From Anastatus disparis (lineage: Eukaryota > Arthropoda > Insecta > Hymenoptera > Eupelmidae): a stretch of DNA of 64,000 bases. This document shows positions 32,901 through 43,300 of the stretch, in pieces. The position numbers were made by a program, and so were the translations under genes. Position 1 is the first letter of the stretch. Every line of letters starts with the position of its first letter. The notes beneath the pieces were generated by a model. That model did not search any database. It had not been told where the DNA came from and saw nothing but the letters and a program-made list of their open reading frames with translations. The DNA is taken from NCBI GenBank assembly GCA_017163975.1, contig JAFFSR010000010.1, positions 1,798,001 through 1,862,000 of the forward strand, in the 5' to 3' direction.

Positions 32901-35777
32901 AAAAAATAATGTAACAGCAGGTGAACACATCGATTGGTGTATCCAGATGAATATCGGATACACCTATGGAAAATCGAGTGAGTGAATTTTATATTTAAAA
33001 AATATTGATTAAAAGTATTTTTGTTAACTTACCACCCTCCAGAAGAAACTTGATTTAGTAATATTTTGTTCTATACTCTCCAAATTTTCCTGGGAGTCAA
33101 TAGGGAAATCTTTTGCGACTTCACGAATAGCCACAACGTTGGCTTCACTTGTGCTGAAGTTGCTGTTGCTGTTTACTACATTAGTGAGCAGTTCGACTTT
33201 TCTTTCGACATTGATCAATCGGAGATTCATATTATTGAGTGTCACAGAATTTTTTACCATTAAAGCTGTAAAAATAACATTTTATATATTTGTATACGGC
33301 AGGTTAATGTATGAATCAGTAGGTTTGAAGGGAAATTTATATTATTTTAAAAGAGTTTTTTAAGGTAATTTTTAGATAACAGCATCGAACTCATGTCTTG
33401 CGATTTTAGAGAGTAGATCTAAAAATTGAGGTTACAGATAACTTTATTATCATTGCAAAAAAGAGCTTTTATTCCAAATTTTTATAATTCAGTTCACGTG
33501 AAAGAATGATAAACTTAATTTCTGTTAATTATGCTCGTTTTGAGTATTAAAAAAAAAGCATAGCGATCTAATCAATACATGCAATACTGAAATTCAAATT
33601 TTTAGACAATTTGGATTATGTCCTTCATAAACGTTTTAGTTTGAAAAGCTACAATTTTATACGTGCATAAAGTATATTGTTATGGGAACAATGGTTTGAT
33701 ATTTTGAGATATATATATATATATATATTAAATAATTAAACTGTATAATATACATTATAGATAATAACAGTAAATCTGCTACTAATAAATCTAAAAGTGT
33801 TACAAAATAAAAAAATAGTTATTTGTTTCATTATTATTGAAAAAATATGAATTTAATCGAAAGTTACTATTTTCACAATTAAGCTATAAATAATCACAAA
33901 AGTTTATCTAAAAATGAACATTGATGAGTCGAGGTTATTATGATACACTTAAAAAGAGTGTTTCTCTTTCGGATCAGCGATTTCACTGAAATTTGAGAAA
34001 ATGATTCTGGATGCAAAAATATGAAGAAAGTTAAAATTTAAAATAATTTTCGCGTTTTTACCAATGCTTGATATTTCCCTAGTTATAGGAAATTAAAGAA
34101 AGTCACTAAAATCTATTAGATTTTTAAACGTTTATAATTCTTCAGTACTGATAGTTAAAAGCTTAAAAAATTTTTTTAATAAAAGCTGAGCTTAAACCCT
34201 TTCGAAATCGCACTTATAGTTTATCAAAACTTTTTTTTTAGATTATAGTGCAATAAAAAGTGGATATAAATTTTCTTTTTAAAACAGTAATTAATAATGA
34301 AAGCAGAAATGTAGTCCAATTTTTATTACGCTGTAACTTTGGAAAAAAATTAATGTTTTGATAAACTATAAGTGTTATTTCAAATAGGTTTAAGCTCAGA
34401 TTTCATTTAAAAAAAGTTTAAAGCTTCTAGCTATCAATGTTAAATAACTATAAATGTTGGAAAATATATCAACTTTTTTAGTGACTTTCTTTAATTCCCT
34501 GTAAAAAAGGAAATATTGAGCTTTCAAGATTAATATTTTGACTTTCTTAATATTTTTACATCCAGAATCATTTCCCAAAATTTGAGTGAAATTGGTGACC
34601 CAAAAGATAAACACTCTCCTTGTTAGTGGTGTATGAAGTGCAAAAAATATGTGATTCGTAACCTGGTAATATTAATAGTTGGATAGTAATAATTTTTGTG
34701 CCCTAACTCAAAAGAAAAAAATGGTTATCTATGTGCATTTATAGAGAGTATAATTGTGATATTAATTTTAAACAAACCATGGATTGCAAAAATTGTTTCT
34801 TTCTCCGTTATTGGGTTAGCAAACATATGGTTCTCCGACACGATTCGACAACATGAAGATCCTGCCCCTATTGGGTTTTCCGCAATATTTCCATCTGCTG
34901 TTGGAACTGTACTAGTGAAGTCTTTTGTATTCTCTACTGGATTTTTACTTGCTGCATTCTTTACTGAACTGGTACCTTCTGCATTTTTTACTGAACCGAT
35001 ATCTTTTCCATTCTCTACTAAACTGTTACCTTCTGCATTCTCTGTTAGATCGACAACCCGTGCATTCTCTTCTCTATTGCCTTCATACTCTAATCCATCA
35101 TTGGATTTTGGAATATCTGTAAAATCTTCATCTTCTGAATTCTCGTTCTTATGTGCGTCATCATAGTTAACATTTTGCTTACTATTTTTTTCATTATTGG
35201 ATGTTGTACTTTTTTTTGGAGCATGTATCACAGTGCTGGGAGTACTTTTTCTTTTCGATTTGAACGAGTTCTTTTCAGTTCTTCTAAATCGCTTGACAGT
35301 TCATCGATGTTGTTTTTGATGTCCTCTACGGCTGCAGCATAATCATCTAAAATTAAAGTTTATGACAATGAGTGAAACGACATTAACAACTGAAAATATT
35401 AATAATTGCATTTCAATAATAAATGTGCAAGATTATAATATTAATTGTTATAATTATAAATGCGTATCTATGTAGCAAACGACATGCTTAAAAAATTCTT
35501 GCAAAAAATATTTTTATTGTTTTAGTTATATACACATTTTATCATCGTAACCATTATTATATTTGTTTTTATTACCTTTACATTTCACAAAATGAATCTC
35601 GTATTTCTCCCAGTCATCTGACGGATCCTCATGATTTAATACCGCTTTACGGATTCTAATCGGATCCTTGTAACAAGGCCACAATATTTCATCCAACTTT
35701 TCATTCATCCATTTTGATGAAATTACTCGTTTTTGATTTGATTCATCCACGATAATGGCGAATGGTTTCATGGTCAA
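29962..35777 (-). CDS. DUF4806-domain protein gene, six exons, one frameshift
   Basis: Exons on -: 35777-35575, 35346-34778, 33267-33033, 31153-30994, 30411-30309, 30034-29962 (stop TAA). All introns have GT-AG ends (donors GTAATA, GTTTGT, GTAAGT, GTAAGT, GTGAGT) and phases fit. The first exon encodes the N-terminal module (SSKWMNEKLDEILWPCYKD). Later exons encode FPIDSQENLESIEQNI, KGGSSAHDLTYNVLNAVISN, GQKKKKVFKDLKL and SATDENITQSIKMWL, the DUF4806 pattern. The family is common in ants and Hydra and its role is unknown. In exon 2 the frame slips at an A run (35257-35260, T run on +), so as read the protein breaks unless an A is missing by error. A poly(A) signal AATAAA follows the stop within about 30 bases. 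Introns contain MITEs. Confidence 0.65.
30081..30291. mobile_element. 211-bp MITE in the last DUF4806 intron
   Basis: TA|CACTGTTAAAAATAA at the left, and its imperfect complement AATAGTG|TA at the right. The interior is AT-rich with partial self-complementarity. Non-coding, intronic. Confidence 0.55.
30633..30875. mobile_element. 243-bp MITE in a DUF4806 intron
   Basis: TA|CACGGAGAAAAATTTC at the left, complement of CACGTAGAAAAATTC at the right, TA on both sides. The middle repeats ATAGTAAAAATTGC and its complement, and GGGACATACTTTATTTG near 30691 recurs inverted near 30788. The ends resemble those of the element at 9829-15741. Confidence 0.65.
31155..33032. other. Third DUF4806 intron, no other gene seen
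   Basis: AT-rich intronic sequence with a TA microsatellite at 32734-32761. ORFs overlapping that microsatellite on both strands are repeat-derived. A short stretch at 31970-32000 has higher GC. No recognised element ends. Confidence 0.35.
33951..34625. mobile_element. Diverged copy of the CTAGGAGAG palindromic MITE
   Basis: AAAGAGTGTTTCTCTTTCGG at the left and AAACACTCTCCTTG at the right are inverted. The body aligns along its length with the MITEs 7425-8044 and 61755-62418, for example TTAGTGACTTTCTTTAATT. TAA/TTA lies at the edges. It is more degenerate than the other two copies and lies in the second DUF4806 intron. Confidence 0.65.
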
Positions 35778-36314
35778 TTATTAAGATAACTATTACATAA
35801 AAACAAATGTTAGACACAAAAAATGAAAAATAAAGTATAATTGTTAATTGCTGAAAATTGTTCATAATAGAATAGAAAGTAGTGTTATTTATTACTGATT
35901 ATAAATTAGAAGATCGTTTGTATTTTAAATTGGAAATTTTATTGCGCTTTATATTAAAAAATATCATTTTTTACAATAGTAGTAGACTAATATTGTTTTC
36001 AAAAAACATCAAAAGTTGAAATTGGAAAAGGATAGATTATATATTTTATTATGTATTATCAATTATAATTTTCAAGAAGTTTCTGCTTATTTCAATATAC
36101 TCAAAATTTTAAGTACATTAAGTTATAAACTTCTAAATGAATCGATCAATTTATCCAAAAAAAGTGTATAAGCTCAGATCAAGGAGAGACGGAGAAGCGA
36201 TTTAAGAGTTTTGTATATAGAATCCAGTAACAGTGACAAAGCAGGTATTAAAGTATAAGATATTGTCTATTATTGATAAAAAAATGACAAATTCTCATAT
36301 GATTTAAGGCAGTG
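35778..36314. promoter_or_regulatory. Spacer between the two transposon genes
   Basis: This spacer is upstream of the DUF4806 gene on -, downstream of the transposase gene. It presumably contains the DUF4806 promoter; no individual element can be named. Sequence is AT-rich without ORFs of note. Confidence 0.25.
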
Positions 36315-36755
36315 CACTGAGAAAAAAAGCAAGTCCGATTTTGCACCCAAATAACATGTATTCTCAAATTTATTTAATCTCATTTAATTTTAACGTCATT
36401 AATAATCATTTTAATGGTTGGATTTGGAGATAAAATAGTGAAAGAAAAGTAATGAATAAAATGTTATGTCAAAATTATTGTAAAATTTCAAATATTTATT
36501 GGTGTTAAGAATCGTAACTTCACTTTCATCGCATCAATATTAAAAGTTATAGTTATAATAATTTCAATTTAAAATTCATTTAAATATATTCAATATCTTT
36601 TCAAAATATTTTCCGTTTTAATTTTACTAAAAAATGAGTATTATTAATTTAATTTTTGAAAATAATTAAATAAACTGTCAACAATTTGTTACTTCAGTAT
36701 GCCAAGCAATATTTACTTAGGTACAAAATAGAATTTGCTGATTATTTTCTCAGTG
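36315..36755. mobile_element. 441-bp MITE, CACTGAGAAAA ends
   Basis: CACTGAGAAAAAAAGC at the left and TTATTTTCTCAGTG at the right, with TG on each side instead of the TA seen at the sister MITEs. A 2-bp duplication of variable sequence plus CACTG ends would suit the CACTA group better than mariner. Interior AT-rich and non-coding. Confidence 0.6.
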
Positions 36756-36937
36756 TGGACTATAGAATAGACAATAGATTAGAAAATCATTAAACTATCT
36801 TTTTATAAAAGCGACTACTTTGTAAGTAATAGCGAAAATTCTAATTAAACAAAGACAGATACATTAGATGAACTCTCAAAATGTATTAATCCATTTTATT
36901 AACATATAATCAGTCATACAAAATTGTAAATCGATAA

Positions 36938-39247
36938 TTATTTAACTATTGTGTGTATTATCGGAAATACAACGAAACTTTCTTTGCCATGCATCTTGAA
37001 AATTTTAGAATAAATCCTATTACAAGGCCAATCTTCTACAACATCACATTCTTTAACAATACTTATATCCAACATTTTACCACTTTCAATATCATCCAAA
37101 TTATATAAATCTTTCTCTCTAATGCAACGTTTACCAATTATATACATTTCATCGCTTTTTGCTATATTCAAAACATTAACTACGGTTTTATCGTTTAACA
37201 TAATGCAACAGTTTCTTTCATCATTGATATTGATAGTCCACGAGTTGATTGTTAAACATTTGAACTGTTTATAAAATTTTCTATTGTTAGTTAATACACC
37301 ATTGAAATGTTCTTTATCGACCGAAATTTTATTAGTTTTTGAATTATTGTGATTGTTAATGTGGACTAAGCTTTCGTACTCAGACAGCCTTCTAGCAACT
37401 TGTTGCAAAGGCTTGTCACTTTTCCTGATCAATTTTTTTATAGAACATATGTAGCTCTCAAAAGGGAAAGCACTGAAACGTTCGGGAGTTCCATACTTTT
37501 CGACGTCTTTTGGTAAATGGATAAAATTATGGACGTTAAATGCAACGTTATCGGATCCGTAAATATTTTGAAATTGATAAACGAATTTGAGAATTAAATT
37601 TTCTGCATATTTGACTTTTTCTGGATCACGTATCAATACCTCATTAGACAAAATCGAAACGCTTATGTGAAGAAGTAAAAAGTTCTCGTATGAATTCTTC
37701 GGTAAAACATCTTTTAATATGGCAGCTCCAAAATATAACAAGAAATGCCGAAACTCTGTAGCTTTCCAAAGTTTCCAGTAAATTAAAGATCTTGTTCGTC
37801 TGTTAAAGTCCGATGGTAATTGCCATTTGATATTTTCCAGTCTTTCAGAAAGCTTATCAATATCTGCCTTACATAATTTGTATTCTTTGTTACATCTCCC
37901 TTTATCTCCCATCATGAATCTAATTATCAGTCTCATAACACCAAGATAGAGCATGTGCATTATACCAAGAGGCACGTTTTTAATGGTGTCAAAATATTTT
38001 AATCTAGTTAATATAGTCGAATCTTTTTGATAGGTATTTTTATACCCTAAATTTCGAAATTCAATATCCGTCCGTAGCAATGTATCACAATATTTTCGAA
38101 GTTCCGTAGAACTGTCAACGGGGAAACATACACAATTATAAAATTCTCCTTCAATAGTACATTTGCTACAACTTGAGTATCCACTATGGTATTTTGTATT
38201 AAGAATAAATGATTTAGCGGGAGCATCACAGACAAGGGCATGCATTCTGATTTTGTATATCTGTCCATTAAATTCAAAATTATCATTAACATATTTTTCC
38301 ATTTCTGAAACAAAAGGTTCTAGGAATGTATTAGGATTTTTCGGTTTCTGTTTTCCATGGTAAATTCCCACTAGAAAAACATTTTGGGATTCAGATTCTT
38401 TGGCCATAATGACCCAAAAATTTTTTTCAGAAGAAGCTTGCAATGGAGCTCCATCTATAAAAATAAGTAAATTAACCGTGTCATTTTCAATTCCCAATGT
38501 GATTCGGTTTTGTAGGATTTTATTTATTGGACATCTTAAGCCTATATGACAATAATTACCATCTTCCATATTAATAATTTGAGTTTTGGTTTTGGTTTTT
38601 AATAATGTTCGTGGATCTTTTGGAAAAGCTGTTTCGGTAAATTTATTCAATATGATTAATAAAGCTTTGAGAGCATTATGGTTGATTTTATAAACCTTTG
38701 CCCAAGTTGAAATTTCAACTACAAATTTATTATTCTTCATTGAATCATAATTCTGCATCGTATAAAACATATACTCCATATCCATTTCATCAGAATTTAA
38801 ATCAAATTCATCAAAATCTGGAATGCTGTCTGCATCGCTATCGCTATAACGGTCAATATAATCTAAATAAAGATCGCTAATGTCATTGCTACAAAAAACT
38901 TCTTCATTTGAAACAAATTGTTCTTTTAATTCTTCTATAACATCAACATTGACATCTGTTTCAGCAGATAGAATATCATTAACGTCTTGAAATAGTGCAC
39001 TTTGCGCATTCGTACTCTCATCTGTTTCAAAACTACTTATCAAAGAATGCTCAAAATTCACGTTTGACATCGAAGTTGACAATGCACATGAAGTAGAACA
39101 TTCATAATCCATTTCAAGCGAAGGAATGTCAGCACTACTTATTTTTTTCAAAGTTTCCGATGTTTGTTGTTTGGCCAATCGACGAATGTGTCGTGAACTT
39201 TTGGGTAATTCTCCCTTTCGTAGCCTTGGCATTCTTAACGATGGCAA
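36938..39247 (-). CDS. CACTA/EnSpm-like transposase, 769 residues
   Basis: An intact single-exon ORF. The basic N-terminus (residues 1-30) is followed by an acidic region (100-160). The core matches the animal CACTA-type transposase family: FIDGAPLQASSEKNFWVI (263-280; D-G-x-P-L with x-SS…FW), VGIYHGKQKP (293-302), VCDAPAKSF (339-347), then HSGYSSCSKCTIEGE with a CxxC pair. MHMLYLGVMR (430-439) comes next, then a helical region and a DUF4218-like end, NVHNFIHLPKDVEKYG (571-586) and FPFESYICSIKKLIR (594-608). The usual Asp two residues before MH is Gly here (GIMH, 428-431). It lies upstream of the DUF4806 gene on the same strand. A poly(A) signal AATAAA is at 36895-36900. The catalytic activity is inferred from family; no D/E triad can be proven by eye. 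Confidence 0.7.
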   Translation of the reverse strand: MPSLRMPRLRKGELPKSSRHIRRLAKQQTSETLKKISSADIPSLEMDYECSTSCALSTSMSNVNFEHSLISSFETDESTNAQSALFQDVNDILSAETDVNVDVIEELKEQFVSNEEVFCSNDISDLYLDYIDRYSDSDADSIPDFDEFDLNSDEMDMEYMFYTMQNYDSMKNNKFVVEISTWAKVYKINHNALKALLIILNKFTETAFPKDPRTLLKTKTKTQIINMEDGNYCHIGLRCPINKILQNRITLGIENDTVNLLIFIDGAPLQASSEKNFWVIMAKESESQNVFLVGIYHGKQKPKNPNTFLEPFVSEMEKYVNDNFEFNGQIYKIRMHALVCDAPAKSFILNTKYHSGYSSCSKCTIEGEFYNCVCFPVDSSTELRKYCDTLLRTDIEFRNLGYKNTYQKDSTILTRLKYFDTIKNVPLGIMHMLYLGVMRLIIRFMMGDKGRCNKEYKLCKADIDKLSERLENIKWQLPSDFNRRTRSLIYWKLWKATEFRHFLLYFGAAILKDVLPKNSYENFLLLHISVSILSNEVLIRDPEKVKYAENLILKFVYQFQNIYGSDNVAFNVHNFIHLPKDVEKYGTPERFSAFPFESYICSIKKLIRKSDKPLQQVARRLSEYESLVHINNHNNSKTNKISVDKEHFNGVLTNNRKFYKQFKCLTINSWTININDERNCCIMLNDKTVVNVLNIAKSDEMYIIGKRCIREKDLYNLDDIESGKMLDISIVKECDVVEDWPCNRIYSKIFKMHGKESFVVFPIIHTIVK

Positions 39248-39548
39248 TAATCTATGCTTAATATAAATAATTTAATCAAACTATTTTTGAGTAAGAAAAG
39301 TATAAATTTATTTTGATGAATCTTGTAATGATGGAATAATCTTAGAATAATAAAAAATATAAAAAATTACTAGTATAACCATTAACCATAGATAATTCAC
39401 TGACAAAGTTTATAAAGTTAATATTTAAATATTTTATTTTCATTTTCGTTTTTGATAATTTCTTTAAGTTGTTAAATTTTCCATAAAATAAATAATTTTA
39501 TTAAGTTATCAGAAATATGATTTGTATTACTAATTTTGTTAACAATTA

Positions 39549-39934
39549 TGTTATATAATCTAAATCATAGATGGCGCTATTTCCTTTTAGTATAAATTTA
39601 GATTCTCTTAACGATACGAGGTCAGAGGACGAAACGCGTGAGATAAGAACAGACGTGAACGAGTTCTGAGTGTTTGATTAGGCAGCTAGCTGCGTTTTGA
39701 CTTACGTTTTTAATTTTGTCTAAGTGACGTTAAGATTCATTTATTTAAACGCAAAATAGTTTGTAATCTTATTTATTCTTTGTAACTTTAATAGTTTAAT
39801 TTATTTCAATAAATTATTATTTCATATTTTATATAAATAAAGAGAGTGATTTTCTAAGCATAACCCCACTGTCCTGTTTCTTAGAACAATAATTAACGGT
39901 CTATTACTTTTCAAAAGAAATATAAAACATAACA
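39549..39934 (+). repeat. Gypsy 5' LTR
   Basis: TGTTATATAATC … AAAACATAACA. It contains a TATA-like TAGTATAAATTTAG near 39587 and an AATAAA-type signal near 39834-39841. It matches the 3' LTR along its full length apart from two substitutions. Confidence 0.9.
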
Positions 39935-39940
39935 AATAAA

Positions 39941-39954
39941 TCAGAAGTGGGATA
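39941..39954 (+). promoter_or_regulatory. Putative primer-binding site (tRNA-Leu-like)
   Basis: TCAGAAGTGGGATA, six bases after the LTR, resembles the complement of the region just inside the 3' end of tRNA-Leu (…TCAG-AGTGGGATT…). The usual TGG start is lacking, so priming would be at an internal position or the site is different. Inference only. Confidence 0.35.
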
Positions 39955-40106
39955 TAGACAGAAAAGTGTTGATTAAAATATAGACAGAAAAGTGTTGATT
40001 AAAATATAGACAGAAAAGTGTTGATTGAAATATAGACAGAAAAGTTTTGATTAAGATATAGACGAAAAAGTTTTGATTAAGATACAAACAGAAAGGTGTT
40101 GTATTA
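39952..40106 (+). repeat. Leader tandem repeat (about 27 bp)
   Basis: About six units of ATATAGACAGAAAAGTGTTG ATTAAA type in the 5' leader between primer-binding site and Gag; later units vary (TTTTGATTAAG). Function unknown; possibly packaging or translation-related. Confidence 0.75.
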
Positions 40107-40320
40107 ATTTAGTGAAAGAAAAGTGATAGATAAGTGAAAGAAATAATTAAACAAAAAAAAAAAAACTTTAGTTCCGAAGAATTCAGTTTTGTCGGTAGTA
40201 TTCTCAGAAACGGGGGGGAGGTAAATGGCGGTTATGCAAAATTGAGATGGACTTATAAGAGAACTTTTGGTTACCGAAAATTTTTTTTATTGAAGTTGTG
40301 TTAATACTCAAATATAGACA

Positions 40321-43300
40321 ATGAGTGAAATAGAGAAATTGAAGGCGGAAATCGAAAAACAAAAGGAACGTCGTCGTGAGGAGCGAGCAACGCTTGAAGC
40401 GCGGATAGAAGAATTGCAAAATACAGTACGGCAACATGATGCAAACGAGGCGCGATTTTCTCAAAATGGTCAGGGAACTGCTGATGAAAGTCAAATATTA
40501 TTAGCACAAGCTATTAGTTCTTTGAGTGAGACATTAAGACATCAACACGCAAATCAAGATGTTAATCAGATGATTCCGTTCGCGAATATTCATAATATTA
40601 TAAGAGAATTTCATGGCAATGAAGGACCAGAGAAGGCACGTTTATGGCTTAAAGAACTTGAGAATACGGTAACATTGTATCAATGGAGTGATGCAGTAGC
40701 GCTGAGCATGGCAAAATCTCGCTTACAAGGAGGTGCTTGGAAATGGCTTATGACTAAAGGCAATTCGATTACGACGTTTGAAAATTTTAAAACGGCTTTT
40801 AATGCTACATTTACTTATGTACGTACACGAAGTGAAATTTTGAAGGCAATGGCCGCACGCACACATAAACCGCAAGAGAGTATTCAAGATTATTTTCTGA
40901 ATAAAATATGGTTGTGTCAAGGTTTAGATTTTACGGTAAATGAAGTGCGCGACGAGGTAGCAGCCGGTTTATGCTCACGTGATTTGGCGCATTATACGGT
41001 AGGTCGTGACTATACTAGTACAGATTCTATGTTGCAAGATCTAATACGCGTTGATAAAATTTATGAGGATCGAAGAGAAAGAAGTTACGACCAACGAAAT
41101 CTAAGAAAATTTTCGAGCGATACGCATTTCAACAATAAAAATCCGAGCAACATAAATTCATGGCGTTTAGCAGAAAGAAAGACGGCGCCACTCGCTTTAA
41201 CTTTACCAACACAAGAAGGAGCTACAGGTCGTGCTACACAGAAGACATTTACAACAGATACATCGAAAGCCAGAACGATTGGTACATTAAAATGTTATAA
41301 TTGCGGACAAGGAGGACATATGTCTCGTGAGTGTACACAAGCGAAGAAAGAATTTACGTGTTATATTTGTAAACGTCCGGGTCATGTAGCTTCGCGTTGT
41401 AATAACAAAAATAATGTATCGTGCACTAGTGATAATAGTTCGAATGTTGAAATACAAGAAGTTAAGGTTGTTAACACTGAAACTTTGCCTAGGTTAGGAG
41501 ATAAATTTATACGTGAAATTAAAGTAGGATCGAGCTGTTTTGTAGCACAAATAGACATGGGTGCATCTATATGTACGATTAAGGCCACTGCTATGCTTCG
41601 TGAGGGCTTTGTTATGACATCCGCACGCTCTATATTACAAGGTTTTGGTAGTAATACAGTCGAGTCATTTGGGATAGTAAACGAAACGGTTCAGTTAGAT
41701 AACTTAAAGCCACGCGTTGTTTCTTTTAAAGTAGTACCAGATACTGCGCAACAGTACGATATAATCTTACGGAGGCCATTTACGGAGGCATCGGATATTA
41801 CATATACGCGTTACGGTGATGATTTAATCTTTGCAAATATTGATACAAGTAATTTTAATAATAAAACGACTATGGAAGCGCGTTCATTAGAAAACGTCGA
41901 ATGTGAACCTAATTCAGTTAATTTTATAAATGTTGCTGTAAGTAATAATAAAATAGTATTACCTGTTATAAATTACGATATGAAACCTCGTTCAATAAAA
42001 ATAAATGACAAAATTTGTGAATCTGTTCAGGCTATTGAAGAAATGAAAGAAATTGAGGCACGGTCTGAATGTGTAAGTAATGATGAGGTTATAGTCGATA
42101 AAAACGTAAATGACGAACAAAAGAATGAATTAGTTAAATTATTAAGTAAATATAGACATTGTATTTCGAAAAATATTTCAGATTTAGGACTTACTGATAA
42201 AATAACTATGAATATAGAAACTGATAAAGACGTTATTGTTCAATCAAAACCTTATAGATTAAATTCGCGCGATAGAGACGATTTAAATAAAATTATTGAT
42301 GAATACAGACAAACGGGTATAGTCACAGATACTGATTCAAGCTATGCGAGTCCGGCATTTATTGTACGAAAAAGTGATGGAACGCCGCGTATGGTAGTTG
42401 ATTATCGTAAGCTTAACAGTGTAACGAAAATTATACCTTATCCTATACCGAATTTCGATGATTTACTTGAGCAGTTAAACGGTGCATGTTTATTTATTAC
42501 GTTAGATCTCGCATCGGGGTATTTACAAATGCCGTTAGCAGACGAAGCGAAGGATAAAACAGCCTTTATTACAGAGACTCAAACAGGTAGATTCGAGAGA
42601 GCAATGTTCGGTTTGGCTAATGCTCCGCGGTATTTTGCTAAATTAATGGATTCTGTATTAGGTATTGCGCGTAAAAAGGGACTAGCTTTTAACTTCTTTG
42701 ACGATATATGTATTTATGCTAGTGAATGGAATACATTAATGAATAATTTAGAATATATTTTAAAACTTTTAAGCGATGCTGGTCTGACATTAAATCTTGA
42801 AAAATGTAAATTTGGCATGCGTCAAATAGAATATTTAGGTTATATTTTAGGAGAAGGAATAATAAAACCGGGTAATAGAAAAATTTCTGCGATTGAAGAC
42901 TTTCCTAGTCCGAAAGATAAACATGAAGTGAGGCGATTTCTTGGTTTAGCAAGCTTTTTTAGAAGATTTGTACCTAGATTTGCTATGATTGTTAGACCTA
43001 TATCTAAACTTTTGAAAAATGATATAAAATTTGAATGGACTTCTGAGCAAAGCAATGCATTTCAAGAAATCAAATCAAAACTTGTTTCGAAGCCTATATT
43101 AAAATTGTATAATCCAAAAGCGTATAAAACAGAGCTCCACACGGATGCGTCAGCTGTAGGATTAGGTGCGATGATGCTTCAAAGCGATAACGAAGGTGAA
43201 GCTTTGCGATTAGTTTATGCGATTAGCCGTTGTACGACTGATGCTGAATCTAAATATCATTCTGGGAGACTCGAACTTTTAGCTATAGCATGGGCGTTAG

